Source: CAZDSS01 sp964508185 (GTDB lineage Bacteria; Pseudomonadota; Alphaproteobacteria; Sphingomonadales; Govanellaceae). From it: a DNA stretch of 23,689 nt. The stretch lies in contig CAZDSS010000034.1 in NCBI GenBank assembly GCA_964508185.1, forward strand, positions 1 through 23,689, given 5' to 3'. The translations under genes were made by a program, and so were the position numbers. This document shows positions 1 to 8,008 of the stretch, in pieces (the first letter of the stretch is position 1; the number at the start of each line of letters is the position of its first letter). The notes under the pieces were generated by a model. The model was not told where the DNA came from. It was given only the letters and a program-made list of their open reading frames with translations, and did not search any database.

Positions 1-476
<476 letters not shown>

Positions 477-504
477 CGCTTCTTCACGAAGCGAGGATCA
501 TGGA

Positions 505-536
505 TGCGGGTCCCCCGTGGGGGACCCGCATTTTTT
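505..536 (+). terminator. Rho-independent terminator of ilvC
   Basis: Perfect 11-bp stem (505-515 TGCGGGTCCCC pairs with 520-530), a 4-base loop CGTG and a run of six T at 531-536. It lies 28 bases past the ilvC stop and just before the convergent aqpZ stop. Read on the minus strand the hairpin is not followed by a T run, so it works mainly for ilvC. Confidence 0.92.
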
Positions 537-539
537 ATG

Positions 540-1238
540 TCAGCTCCGCTCCTCCTCGGGGGCGAGCAGGAACTTCCAGACCACGGCGCCGAGCGCGCCG
601 CCGAGCAGCGGGGCGAGCCAGAACAGCCACAGCTGGGCCACCGCCCCCGTCTCCGCGAAGACCGCAACGCCGGTGGAACGCGCCGGGTTGACGGAGGTGT
701 TGGAGACCGGGATCGAGATCAGGTGAATGAGGGTGAGCGCAAGGCCGATGGCGATGCCCGCGAAGCCCGCCGGCGCCGTCCGCGCGGTCGCCCCCAGGAT
801 GATGACGATGAAGAACGCGGTGAGCACCAGCTCCGCCACGGCCACCGCGAACAGGCTGTAGCCCCCGGGCGAGAGCGGTCCGTAGCCGTTGGAGGCGAAG
901 CCGCCGATCACGACGCCGGACGTTCCCGTGGCGATCACGTAGAGCACCGCCCCCGCCGCGATGCCGCCGAGGACCTGGACGATCCAGTAGGGCAACAGGT
1001 CCCGGAAGGTAAAGCGCCCGGCCACCGCGAGGCCGAGCGTTACCGCGGGATTGAAATGGCCGCCGGAAATGCCGCCGACCGCATAGACCATGGTGAGGAC
1101 CGTGAGCCCGAAGGCCAGGGCGACGCCATGGAAACCGATGCCAAGCTCAGGATACGCTGCCGCGAGGACGGCACTGCCACAACCTCCGAATACAAGCCAG
1201 AAGGTGCCGAGAAACTCGGCCGCCAGTCTCTTCATCAT
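540..1238 (-). CDS. aqpZ: Aquaporin Z
   Basis: Inner-membrane water channel of the MIP family, 232 residues, the normal AqpZ length. Both half-helix NPA boxes are present (NPA 63-65 and NPA 184-186). The selectivity-filter residues match water-specific AqpZ: F43 in the LAFGL segment, H172 in LTLIHLIS, T181 and R187 in NTSVNPARS. This pattern argues for an orthodox aquaporin and against a glycerol facilitator, which would have Gly/Phe-type changes at the His position. Six hydrophobic helices plus the two re-entrant loops are visible. Two ATG codons sit in tandem at the start; GGGGAG lies 8 bases before the first (1238), which I chose. The gene converges on ilvC with 64 bases between the stops and shows no functional link to it. 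Confidence 0.95.
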   Translation of the reverse strand: MMKRLAAEFLGTFWLVFGGCGSAVLAAAYPELGIGFHGVALAFGLTVLTMVYAVGGISGGHFNPAVTLGLAVAGRFTFRDLLPYWIVQVLGGIAAGAVLYVIATGTSGVVIGGFASNGYGPLSPGGYSLFAVAVAELVLTAFFIVIILGATARTAPAGFAGIAIGLALTLIHLISIPVSNTSVNPARSTGVAVFAETGAVAQLWLFWLAPLLGGALGAVVWKFLLAPEEERS

Positions 1239-1441
1239 GACATGGACTCCCCTTTTGTCCCTGCGTCCCCGCCCCCTTGTTCCGGGGGCCGGGTATTGCC
1301 AGCATAGCAGGCTTTGGCCCGTCCCGTGCAGTCTTCACGAACAGGCGGCGTCAACGATCTATTTCGGGGGGCAAATAACGGGTGAATCCTCTTTTTTGCG
1401 GAAAGGGATATGTGAATCCTTCAAGGTCCGGAATTAAGACG

Positions 1442-1470
1442 TTGCAGTTTGGCTCATTCATTGTTAACTA
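1442..1470 (+). promoter_or_regulatory. Possible promoter for the leuA leader transcript
   Basis: TTGCAG (1442-1447) and TAACTA (1465-1470) are separated by 17 bases in an A/T-rich pocket of a GC-rich genome. The -10 match is poor (two of six), so this is only a candidate. It would give a leader of about 310 bases ahead of leuA. Confidence 0.25.
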
Positions 1471-1627
1471 CTCTACGCTACAGCCTTGAATGGTGTGTAC
1501 GCGCCGTTTCGCGTTAAGCTTTACAATCTGGTGGTCACCAGGAAGAAGAGGACGACCTCTGATGGTCTGTCGGAAGGACATCACGGAACATGCGGGCTTC
1601 GTCGCTGCGGCGGCGGAGAACGGCGCC

Positions 1628-1687
1628 GTGCGTCCTTATCCCGCTCTTTTTCCCCTGCTTCGTGCGCTTCGACTTAGCTGCCCCTAA
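1628..1687 (+). CDS. Probable leucine-rich leader peptide of leuA (attenuator)
   Basis: Short frame starting GTG at 1628 and ending TAA at 1685-1687, 19 residues, ending ALFPLLRALRLSCP. GGAGAA lies 7 bases before the GTG, a good ribosome binding site; an in-frame ATG at 1562 would give a 42-residue version. Five of the last 14 residues are Leu, four encoded by CTT, which is uncommon in the neighbouring genes where CTC and CTG dominate. The stop codon falls inside the 5' arm of a strong hairpin (1681-1724). Leucine-rich leaders before leuA in alphaproteobacteria have been predicted by comparative genomics; that this one acts as such is inference from composition, position and hairpin overlap. 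Confidence 0.5.
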   Translation: MRPYPALFPLLRALRLSCP

Positions 1688-1724
1688 GCGCAGATGCGTC
1701 CCGTCATGGGCGTGCGTTTAGGGG
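1681..1724 (+). promoter_or_regulatory. Leader hairpin overlapping the leader-peptide stop codon
   Basis: CCCCTAAGCGCA (1681-1692) pairs with TGCGTTTAGGGG (1713-1724) over 12 bp with one G-U pair; the inner part folds further (CGTCCC with GGGCG around loop GTCAT, one bulge). The TAA of the leader peptide is within the 5' arm, so a ribosome stalled at the Leu codons or resting at the stop would control pairing. There is no T run after it, so it is not itself a simple intrinsic terminator; it may be a pause or competing hairpin. Confidence 0.55.
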
Positions 1725-1790
1725 AGAACTGTCAGCTTAAATCGGCTCGCGAGGGCCTTTCGGATTGCATGAGCTTAAGGATTCAGGTCC

Positions 1791-3347
1791 ATGACCACTG
1801 AAAACAACACTGCCGGTATCATCATTTTCGACACCACGCTGCGCGACGGGGAACAGTCCCCCGGCGCCTCCATGAACCTGGAGGAAAAGATCCGGGTTGC
1901 GGAGATGCTGGACAGCATGGGGGTCGACGTCATCGAAGCCGGCTTCCCCATTGCGTCGAACGGTGACTTCGAGGCTGTGCGCGAAGTGGCGCGCGTCGTC
2001 AAGCGGTCCTCCGTCTGCGGCCTGGCGCGCGCTTCCGCCAAGGACATCGACCGCGCGCATGAGGCGCTGAAGGGCGCCGTCCGCCCGCGCATCCATACCT
2101 TCATCTCCACCAGCCCCCTGCACATGAAGTACAAGCTCCAGATGGAGCCCGAGGCGGTGCTGGAAGCGATCTACAACAGCGTCACCCACGCCCGCAATCT
2201 GTGCGATGACGTGGAATGGTCGGCCGAGGACGGCACCCGCACGGAGCATGATTTCCTGTGCCGCGCCGTGGAGATCGCCATCAAGGCCGGGGCGCGCACC
2301 ATCAACGTGCCGGACACCGTGGGCTATACGGTGCCGAGCGAATACCAGGCCCTGTTCGAGATGCTGCGGAACCGCGTGCCGAACGCGGATCAGGCCATCT
2401 TCTCCACCCATTGCCACAATGACCTGGGGCTGGCGGTCGCCAACTCCATCGCCGGCGTCATCGGCGGCGCCCGTCAGGTGGAATGCACCATCAACGGCAT
2501 CGGCGAGCGCGCAGGCAACGCCGCGCTGGAAGAGATCGTCATGGCGCTGCGCGTGCGCCGCGACAAGCTGCCGTACCATACCAACATCGTCAGCGAGAAG
2601 CTCGCCCCGGCGTCGCATCTGGTGTCCACCATCACGGGGCTTTCGGTGCAGGCCAACAAGGCCATCGTGGGCGCCAACGCCTTCGCCCATGAATCCGGCA
2701 TCCATCAGGACGGCATGCTGAAGAACGCCCAGACCTACGAGATCATGACGCCGGAATCCGTCGGTGTGCGCAAGTCGTCGCTCGTGATGGGCAAGCATTC
2801 GGGACGTCACGCCTTCCGCGAGAAGCTGAAGGCGCTGGGCTATGGCGAACTGGGGGAAAACGCGCTGGAAGACGCGTTCCGCCGCTTCAAGGATCTGGCG
2901 GACAAGAAGAAGAACGTGTTCGACGAGGACATCGTCGCGCTGGTGGACGACGAGGTGATGCGCGGTCAGGACCGCCTGCGCCTCGTGTCGCTGGAGGTGC
3001 AGTGCGGCACCAAGGGGCCGCAGCGCGCGTCGATCGAGATCTCGATCGACGGCGAGGTCCATGCCACGACCTCGACCGGCGACGGTCCGGTGGACGCCAT
3101 CTTCAAGGCGATCCGCAGTCTCGTCGAGCATCACGCCCATCTGCAACTGTACCAGGTCCATGCGGTCACCGGGGGAACCGATGCCCAGGCCGAGGTCACC
3201 GTGCGTCTCGAGGAGGACGGCAAGACGGTGAGCGGCCAGGGTGCTGATCCAGATACGCTGGTGGCTTCCGCGCGGGCTTATATCCACGCGCTCAACAAGC
3301 TCTTTGTTAAGCGCCAGAAAACCGCGCCTGAATCGCTGACCGCCTGA
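1791..3347 (+). CDS. leuA: 2-isopropylmalate synthase
   Basis: First committed step of leucine synthesis: condenses acetyl-CoA with 2-oxoisovalerate. The 518-residue protein has the usual LeuA layout: a TIM-barrel HMGL-like catalytic domain at about 9-275, a linker, and the C-terminal LeuA allosteric dimer domain at about 385-505 that senses leucine. Visible motifs are FDTTLRDGEQSPG (13-25, with the catalytic Arg and metal Asp), FSTHCHNDLGLAVAN (204-218, the HxH metal ligands H207 and H209) and GIGERAGN (236-243). The start is ATG 1791 with AAGGA about 11 bases upstream. The gene is preceded by a probable leucine attenuator, which fits feedback control at both transcript and enzyme level. It is followed after 145 bases by mreB on the same strand. 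Confidence 0.97.
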   Translation: MTTENNTAGIIIFDTTLRDGEQSPGASMNLEEKIRVAEMLDSMGVDVIEAGFPIASNGDFEAVREVARVVKRSSVCGLARASAKDIDRAHEALKGAVRPRIHTFISTSPLHMKYKLQMEPEAVLEAIYNSVTHARNLCDDVEWSAEDGTRTEHDFLCRAVEIAIKAGARTINVPDTVGYTVPSEYQALFEMLRNRVPNADQAIFSTHCHNDLGLAVANSIAGVIGGARQVECTINGIGERAGNAALEEIVMALRVRRDKLPYHTNIVSEKLAPASHLVSTITGLSVQANKAIVGANAFAHESGIHQDGMLKNAQTYEIMTPESVGVRKSSLVMGKHSGRHAFREKLKALGYGELGENALEDAFRRFKDLADKKKNVFDEDIVALVDDEVMRGQDRLRLVSLEVQCGTKGPQRASIEISIDGEVHATTSTGDGPVDAIFKAIRSLVEHHAHLQLYQVHAVTGGTDAQAEVTVRLEEDGKTVSGQGADPDTLVASARAYIHALNKLFVKRQKTAPESLTA

Positions 3348-3353
3348 ATTTCC

Positions 3354-3462
3354 AAGCGAAGCGATTCCGGTAAGAGAATGGAAAGCCGTCGGCGCTAGAT
3401 TCACCCCTTGCGCCTACGCACTTTGAACGGGAAGAGAACCGTCACCGCGGATCGCTTCGCTT
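3354..3462. repeat. Perfect 12-bp inverted repeat between leuA and mreB
   Basis: AAGCGAAGCGAT (3354-3365) and its exact reverse complement ATCGCTTCGCTT (3451-3462) flank 85 bases in the 145-base leuA-mreB gap. The 3' arm is followed by TTAATTT. Such arms could close a large stem-loop in the leuA 3' UTR or mreB 5' UTR, or mark DNA-binding sites. No function is known to me. Confidence 0.5.
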
Positions 3463-3492
3463 AATTTGGGCTATCGGCATTAAGGCTATCGG

Positions 3493-4530
3493 ATGTTGTC
3501 AAAAATCTTCGGCTTGCTTTCTTCGGACATGGCCATCGACCTCGGGACGGCCAACACCCTCGTCTATGTGAAGGGTCGCGGCATCGTCCTCAACGAGCCG
3601 TCGGTGGTCGCCATCAAGAACCGGATGGGCATCAAGGAAGTGCTGGCGGTGGGCGAAGAGGCCAAGAACATGCTTGGCCGCACGCCGGGCAACATCGAGG
3701 CCATCCGGCCGCTGCGCGACGGCGTCATCGCCGATTTCGAGGTGGCCGAGGCGATGATCAAGTACTTCATCCGCAAGGTGCATAACCGCAGCATGCTGGC
3801 GACCCCGCAGATCGTCATCTGCGTGCCCTCGGGCTCGACCCCGGTGGAGCGCAAGGCGATCCGCGACAGCGCGCTGGAAGCCGGCGCCCGCCGCGTGTTC
3901 CTGATCGAGGAGCCTATGGCGGCGGCCATCGGCGCCGGTCTGCCGGTGACCGAGCCCACGGGCTCCATGATCGTCGATATCGGCGGCGGCACCAGCGAGG
4001 TGGCGGTGCTGTCCCTGGGCGGCATCGTCTACGCCAATTCGGTCCGCGTCGGCGGCGACAAGATGGATGAATCCATCATCAACTACATCCGCCGCAACCA
4101 CAGCCTGCTGATCGGGGAATCCAGCGCCGAGCGCATCAAGAAGGAAGTGGGCACCGCCTGCCCGCCCGAGGATGGCGTGGGCAAGACCATGCAGATCAAG
4201 GGCCGCGACCTCATGAACGGGGTCCCGAAGGAAATCGTCATCGACCAGCTCCAGATCTCCGAGGCGCTCGCCGAGCCGGTGGGGGCGATCGTGGAAGGCG
4301 TCAAGGTCGCGCTCGAGCAGACGCCGCCGGAGCTCGCCGCCGACATCGTGGACAAGGGCATCGTGCTTACCGGGGGCGGCGCCCTCCTCCATAATCTGGA
4401 CAAGGTGCTGCGCAACGCCACGGGCCTGCCGGTGACCATCGCCGACGAGCCCCTGACTTGCGTCGCCCTTGGCTCCGGCCGCTCGCTTGAGGATGCGATC
4501 CTCAAGCACGTCTTGACCGACACCCATTGA
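3493..4530 (+). CDS. mreB: Rod shape-determining protein MreB
   Basis: Bacterial actin homologue that forms membrane-bound filaments and positions the elongation peptidoglycan machinery. The 345-residue length is typical. The N-terminal amphipathic membrane-binding helix MLSKIFGLLS is followed by the phosphate-1 motif DLGTANT (16-22), the phosphate-2 motif DIGGGTSEVAV (162-172) and the adenosine motif TGGGALL (293-299). The ATG at 3493 begins the conserved amphipathic helix, so the start is clear. It opens the cell-shape block mreB-mreC-mreD-mrdA-rodA. The 55-base gap to mreC shows no terminator, consistent with one transcript. A promoter must lie in the 145-base gap behind leuA, but I could not pick one with confidence. 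Confidence 0.97.
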   Translation: MLSKIFGLLSSDMAIDLGTANTLVYVKGRGIVLNEPSVVAIKNRMGIKEVLAVGEEAKNMLGRTPGNIEAIRPLRDGVIADFEVAEAMIKYFIRKVHNRSMLATPQIVICVPSGSTPVERKAIRDSALEAGARRVFLIEEPMAAAIGAGLPVTEPTGSMIVDIGGGTSEVAVLSLGGIVYANSVRVGGDKMDESIINYIRRNHSLLIGESSAERIKKEVGTACPPEDGVGKTMQIKGRDLMNGVPKEIVIDQLQISEALAEPVGAIVEGVKVALEQTPPELAADIVDKGIVLTGGGALLHNLDKVLRNATGLPVTIADEPLTCVALGSGRSLEDAILKHVLTDTH

Positions 4531-4585
4531 TCCGGCACACCTGCCGGACAGGCGAAAGGACTGAGTTCAACCAGGGGACGGCAGG

Positions 4586-5608
4586 GTGAAAGCCAGAAGA
4601 AGCAAAGGCGCGCGCCTCGCCAAATCGTTCAGGGGCGCTGGCGGCCGCATTGCGCTGATCTTCTTCACCCTGCTCGCGCTCGTCCTCCTCGCCGTCAGCC
4701 GGCTTGAGCCCCGCTTCCTCGAACAGGGCCGCGTCGCAGCCCTCGATGCCAGCGCTCCGCTCCTTCAGCTCGTGGCCTACCCCGTGAGCCTGTTCAACCG
4801 CGGCCTCGCCTGGACGGAGAACCTGCTCTACGTCCATCGCGAGAACGAGCGGCTGCGCGCCGACAACGCCGCCCTCCTGCAGTGGCAGACGGCGGCGCAG
4901 CAGCTGATGGTGGAGAACGCGCGGCTCCGCGCCCTCCTCCATATCCGCGACGTCCGCGCCGAGCCCGTGGCCACGGGCCGCGTCATCGGCCAGTCGGGCG
5001 GCAATTTCGTGCGCAGCGTCGTCCTCAATGTGGGCGAGGACGACGGCGTGCGCCGCGGCCATATGGCGAGCGACGTCAACGGCATCGTCGGACGGGTGAT
5101 CGGCACCGGCCGCAAGTCCTCCCGCGTGCTGCTGCTCACCGACCTCAACAGCCGCATTCCGGTGAAGGTGCTGCCGGCGGACGTGAACGCCATCCTCGCC
5201 GGCAACAACGACGACCAGCCGGTCCTCATCTTCCTCCCCGGCGGAGTGACCATCAATGTGGGCGACTGGGTGGTGACCACCGGCCATGGCGGCATCTTCC
5301 CGCCGGACATGCCCGTGGGGCGCATCGCGGCGATCCCCGCCGGGGCCGATCCCCGGGTGGAGCCCGCCGCCGATCTCACCCGCCTCGACTACCTGCGCAT
5401 CTTCGCCTATACGCCGCCGGAAGCGCCCGCGGGCAATGCGGCGCCGCCCAAGACCCCGGAAGTACTGACCGAGCCCGGATCCGCCGAGGTGCCCGAGGCG
5501 GCCGAACCGACTCCGCCCGCCCAACCGGCGACGCCCGCGCCCGCGCCGGATGCAGGCGCGGCCGGCGACGCGGAGCCTGAAGACGCCGAGGACGGGTATT
5601 TCGAATGA
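4586..5608 (+). CDS. mreC: Rod shape-determining protein MreC
   Basis: Periplasmic scaffold of the elongasome that contacts and activates PBP2. The 340-residue protein shows a basic cytoplasmic N-terminus, one membrane helix at about 21-38, a coiled coil at about 82-118 (ENERLRADNAALL through ENARLRALL), then the two-lobed beta domain (about 120-275) with characteristic VGEDDGVRRG and LPGGVTINVGDWVVTTG segments. Residues from about 278 form a Pro/Ala/Glu-rich tail ending in acidic residues, which is longer than in E. coli MreC and probably disordered. The start is GTG at 4586, with AGGGGACGGCAGG just upstream as ribosome binding site. The stop overlaps the mreD start by 4 bases (ATGA), indicating translational coupling. 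Confidence 0.95.
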   Translation: MKARRSKGARLAKSFRGAGGRIALIFFTLLALVLLAVSRLEPRFLEQGRVAALDASAPLLQLVAYPVSLFNRGLAWTENLLYVHRENERLRADNAALLQWQTAAQQLMVENARLRALLHIRDVRAEPVATGRVIGQSGGNFVRSVVLNVGEDDGVRRGHMASDVNGIVGRVIGTGRKSSRVLLLTDLNSRIPVKVLPADVNAILAGNNDDQPVLIFLPGGVTINVGDWVVTTGHGGIFPPDMPVGRIAAIPAGADPRVEPAADLTRLDYLRIFAYTPPEAPAGNAAPPKTPEVLTEPGSAEVPEAAEPTPPAQPATPAPAPDAGAAGDAEPEDAEDGYFE

Positions 5609-6114
5609 TGAGCCCGGTGGTGCGCCCCATTGCCGTCGGCATCCGCGCGCTCAGCCCCTTCATCTGGTGCCTGCTGCTGATCGCCCTGCAGCTCGTGCCC
5701 TTCGGCATTCCCTACGCCCTCCCCATCATGCCGAACCTTCTCCTGTGCGGCGCCTTCTACTGGACGGTGAACCGGCCGGAGCTCATGCCCATCTACGCGC
5801 TGTTCATCCTGGGGCTCGTCTTCGACCTTCTTCATGCGGGAGCGGTGGGGCTGATGTCGCTCACGCTCATCGCCGTCAACCGCTTCGCCGCGAGCGAGCG
5901 GCGCATCTTCTCTGGCCGCATCTTCGTCCTCAGCTGGTGGGGCCTCGCCATGGTCGCCTGCGGCTACGGCGCGGTGAGCTGGCTTTTCAATTCGCTCTAT
6001 CTCGGCCACTGGCTGGAGCTTTCGCCCATTGCCATGCAGACCCTGATGACCATATCCATATATCCGGTCGTCGCTTATGGCCTTGGTCGTTTTCAGCGCC
6101 GGGTGTTTGACTGA
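5605..6114 (+). CDS. mreD: Rod shape-determining protein MreD
   Basis: Small polytopic membrane component of the elongasome. It is 169 residues and hydrophobic throughout, with about five predicted membrane helices (for example 20-36, 39-52, 62-90, 109-130 and 142-160). MreD is poorly conserved in sequence, so the identification rests on size, topology, the PNLLLCGAFYWTVNRPE and GLVFDLLHAGAVGLMSL segments that resemble other MreD proteins, and its fixed place between mreC and mrdA. Its ATG overlaps the mreC stop by 4 bases and its TGA shares one base with the mrdA ATG. Confidence 0.92.
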   Translation: MMSPVVRPIAVGIRALSPFIWCLLLIALQLVPFGIPYALPIMPNLLLCGAFYWTVNRPELMPIYALFILGLVFDLLHAGAVGLMSLTLIAVNRFAASERRIFSGRIFVLSWWGLAMVACGYGAVSWLFNSLYLGHWLELSPIAMQTLMTISIYPVVAYGLGRFQRRVFD

Positions 6115-7994
6115 TGAAGATCGGACGCCAGAAGAAGCGGCCCGACCGCCTCAAGGTCTTTACCCGCCGCGCCGCCATCCTCGGCGGGCTGCAGGGCGTG
6201 CTGGTGGCCGGGCTTGCGTCGCGCCTCTATTACCTCCAGGTGCTCGAGAACAACCGCTACAAGATGCTGGCGGACGAGAACCGCATCAGCGTGCGCCTGA
6301 TCCCGCCGCCGCGCGGCCGCATCATCGACCGCTTCGGCCGGGTGATGGCATCGAACCGCGCGGACTACCGCGCCTTTCTGGTGCCGGAGCAGACCAACGA
6401 CCTCGATGAAACCCTGGATGCCCTGAGCCAGATCCTGCATCTGACCGAGGATGACCGCGCCCGCATCCGCGAGGCGGCGCGGCGGCAGCGATCCTTCCTG
6501 CCCGTGACCGTCGCCGGGAACCTGAGCTGGGAGGATTTCGCCCGCCTCAACATGGCGAGCCCCGATCTTCCCGGCGTCCAGCCCGACGTCGGGACGACGC
6601 GCTATTATCCCTATGGCCCCCTGCTGTCCCACGTCATCGGCTATGTGGGCGCGCCCAATCAGGAGGAAGCCGGCCGTGATCCCCTGCTGCTCATGCCCGG
6701 CATGCGCATCGGCAAGAGCGGCGTCGAGCGCACCTTCGAGAAGGAGCTTCGGGGGCTCGCCGGCAACATGAAGGTGGAGATCAACGCCTACGGCCGCGTG
6801 ATCCGCGAGCTCGAGCGGGAGGAAGCAACCCCCGGCCGCGACCTGCAGCTCACGCTGGATCTCAATCTGCAGAAATTCGCCGCCGAGCGCCTCAGCGCCG
6901 AGGCGAGCGCCTCCGCCGTCTGCATCGACATCCATAACGGCGACATTCTCGCCCTTGCCTCCATGCCTGCATTCGATCCCAACGAGTTCAATATCGGGAT
7001 CCGCAACGCGGTGTGGCAGGAATTGCTGAAGAACGAGCGCAAGCCGCTGGTGAACAAGGCCGTGGCCGGGCAGTATCCGCCCGGCTCCACCTTCAAGATG
7101 GTGGTGGCGCTCGCCGCGCTCGAGGCGGGCGTCATCGGCCCCGACCACGAGGTCTTCTGCGGCGGCAAGCGCCAGCTCGGCAACCACATGTTCCATTGCT
7201 GGCGGCGGCAGGGCCACGGCCGGGTCAATCTGGTCAACAGCCTCAAGCATTCCTGCGACATCTTCTATTACGAGGTCGCCGACCGGGTGGGGATCGACAA
7301 GATCGCCGAGATGGCGCATCGCCTCGGCCTCGGCGAAAGCTTCGACATCTCGATCCCCAATGTGGCGTCGGGCCTCATCCCCACGCGGGAATGGAAGAAG
7401 CGGGCGACCGGCGTCTCCTGGCAGCGGGGCGAAACCTATGTGGCCGGGATCGGCCAGGGCTTCATCCTGACGACGCCCTTGCAGCTTGCGGTCATGACCG
7501 CGCGGCTTGCGAACGGCGGCAAGGCGGTGATGCCGCGTCTCGTGCGGCCGCTCGTCCAGCTCGGCGAGACCGAGCCCCCGTCCCTCGGCCTCTCGCCCGA
7601 AGCCCTGCAGCTGGTGCTGCGCGGCATGATCGAGGTCACGAGCCTCGGCGGCACCGCCTACGGCGCGCGGATCACCGAGCCCGGCTATTCCATGGCGGGC
7701 AAGACGGGCACCTCCCAGGTGCGCCGCATCACCCGCGAGGAGCGGGCGACGGGCGTGCGCAAGAACGAGGACAAGCCCTGGAACGAGCGCGACCACGCCC
7801 TGTTCGTGGGCTGGGGCCCCATCGAGGCGCCGCGCTATGCCTGCGCGGTGGTGGTGGACCATGGCGGCGGCGGATCCTCCGTCGCGGCCCCCATCGCCCG
7901 TGACATCCTGCTCAAGGCCATGGTGAACGATTCCGGCCGTCCTCCCGTATTGCCGTCGCCGCGCCAGGTGCCGCGCACCACGCGCACGGTCTGA
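6114..7994 (+). CDS. mrdA: Penicillin-binding protein 2 (elongation transpeptidase)
   Basis: Class B penicillin-binding protein that cross-links peptidoglycan during side-wall growth, working with the glycosyltransferase RodA. The 626-residue protein has an N-terminal signal anchor (about 19-40), a dimerisation or pedestal domain containing PPRGRIIDRFG (65-75), and a C-terminal transpeptidase domain. All three active-site motifs are present: STFK with nucleophile S325, SCD at 380-382 (the SxD form usual in PBP2) and KTGT at 530-533. The GRDLQLTLDLNLQ and GIGQGFILTTPLQLA segments are further PBP2 hallmarks. It starts one base before the end of mreD (TGATG junction) and is followed 14 bases later by rodA. 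Confidence 0.96.
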   Translation: MKIGRQKKRPDRLKVFTRRAAILGGLQGVLVAGLASRLYYLQVLENNRYKMLADENRISVRLIPPPRGRIIDRFGRVMASNRADYRAFLVPEQTNDLDETLDALSQILHLTEDDRARIREAARRQRSFLPVTVAGNLSWEDFARLNMASPDLPGVQPDVGTTRYYPYGPLLSHVIGYVGAPNQEEAGRDPLLLMPGMRIGKSGVERTFEKELRGLAGNMKVEINAYGRVIRELEREEATPGRDLQLTLDLNLQKFAAERLSAEASASAVCIDIHNGDILALASMPAFDPNEFNIGIRNAVWQELLKNERKPLVNKAVAGQYPPGSTFKMVVALAALEAGVIGPDHEVFCGGKRQLGNHMFHCWRRQGHGRVNLVNSLKHSCDIFYYEVADRVGIDKIAEMAHRLGLGESFDISIPNVASGLIPTREWKKRATGVSWQRGETYVAGIGQGFILTTPLQLAVMTARLANGGKAVMPRLVRPLVQLGETEPPSLGLSPEALQLVLRGMIEVTSLGGTAYGARITEPGYSMAGKTGTSQVRRITREERATGVRKNEDKPWNERDHALFVGWGPIEAPRYACAVVVDHGGGGSSVAAPIARDILLKAMVNDSGRPPVLPSPRQVPRTTRTV

Positions 7995-8008
7995 GAAAGG
8001 CCTCGCCC

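Larger units (their letters stand above)
1239..1790. other. 552-base intergenic region: aqpZ upstream and leuA leader
   Basis: No full-size gene is supported here. The left part must hold the aqpZ promoter on the minus strand; I see no convincing -35/-10 pair. The nonamer GTGAATCCT occurs twice, at 1382-1390 and 1412-1420 (30-base period), and the inverted form GGATTCA lies at 1779-1785 just before the leuA start. The right part holds a possible promoter, a leucine-rich leader reading frame and a stable hairpin, listed separately. Confidence 0.6.

Noticed and set aside
1737..3404. Minus-strand open frame of 555 codons opposite leuA
   Set aside because: Arg/His/Gly/Asp-rich shadow of the leuA codons with no family motif; leuA is certain on the plus strand.
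6093..7862. Minus-strand open frame of 589 codons opposite mrdA
   Set aside because: Shadow caused by G/C third positions; mrdA has all transpeptidase motifs. The same applies to long frames opposite mreB, mreC, rodA, the aminotransferase/hydrolase pair and the flavoprotein.
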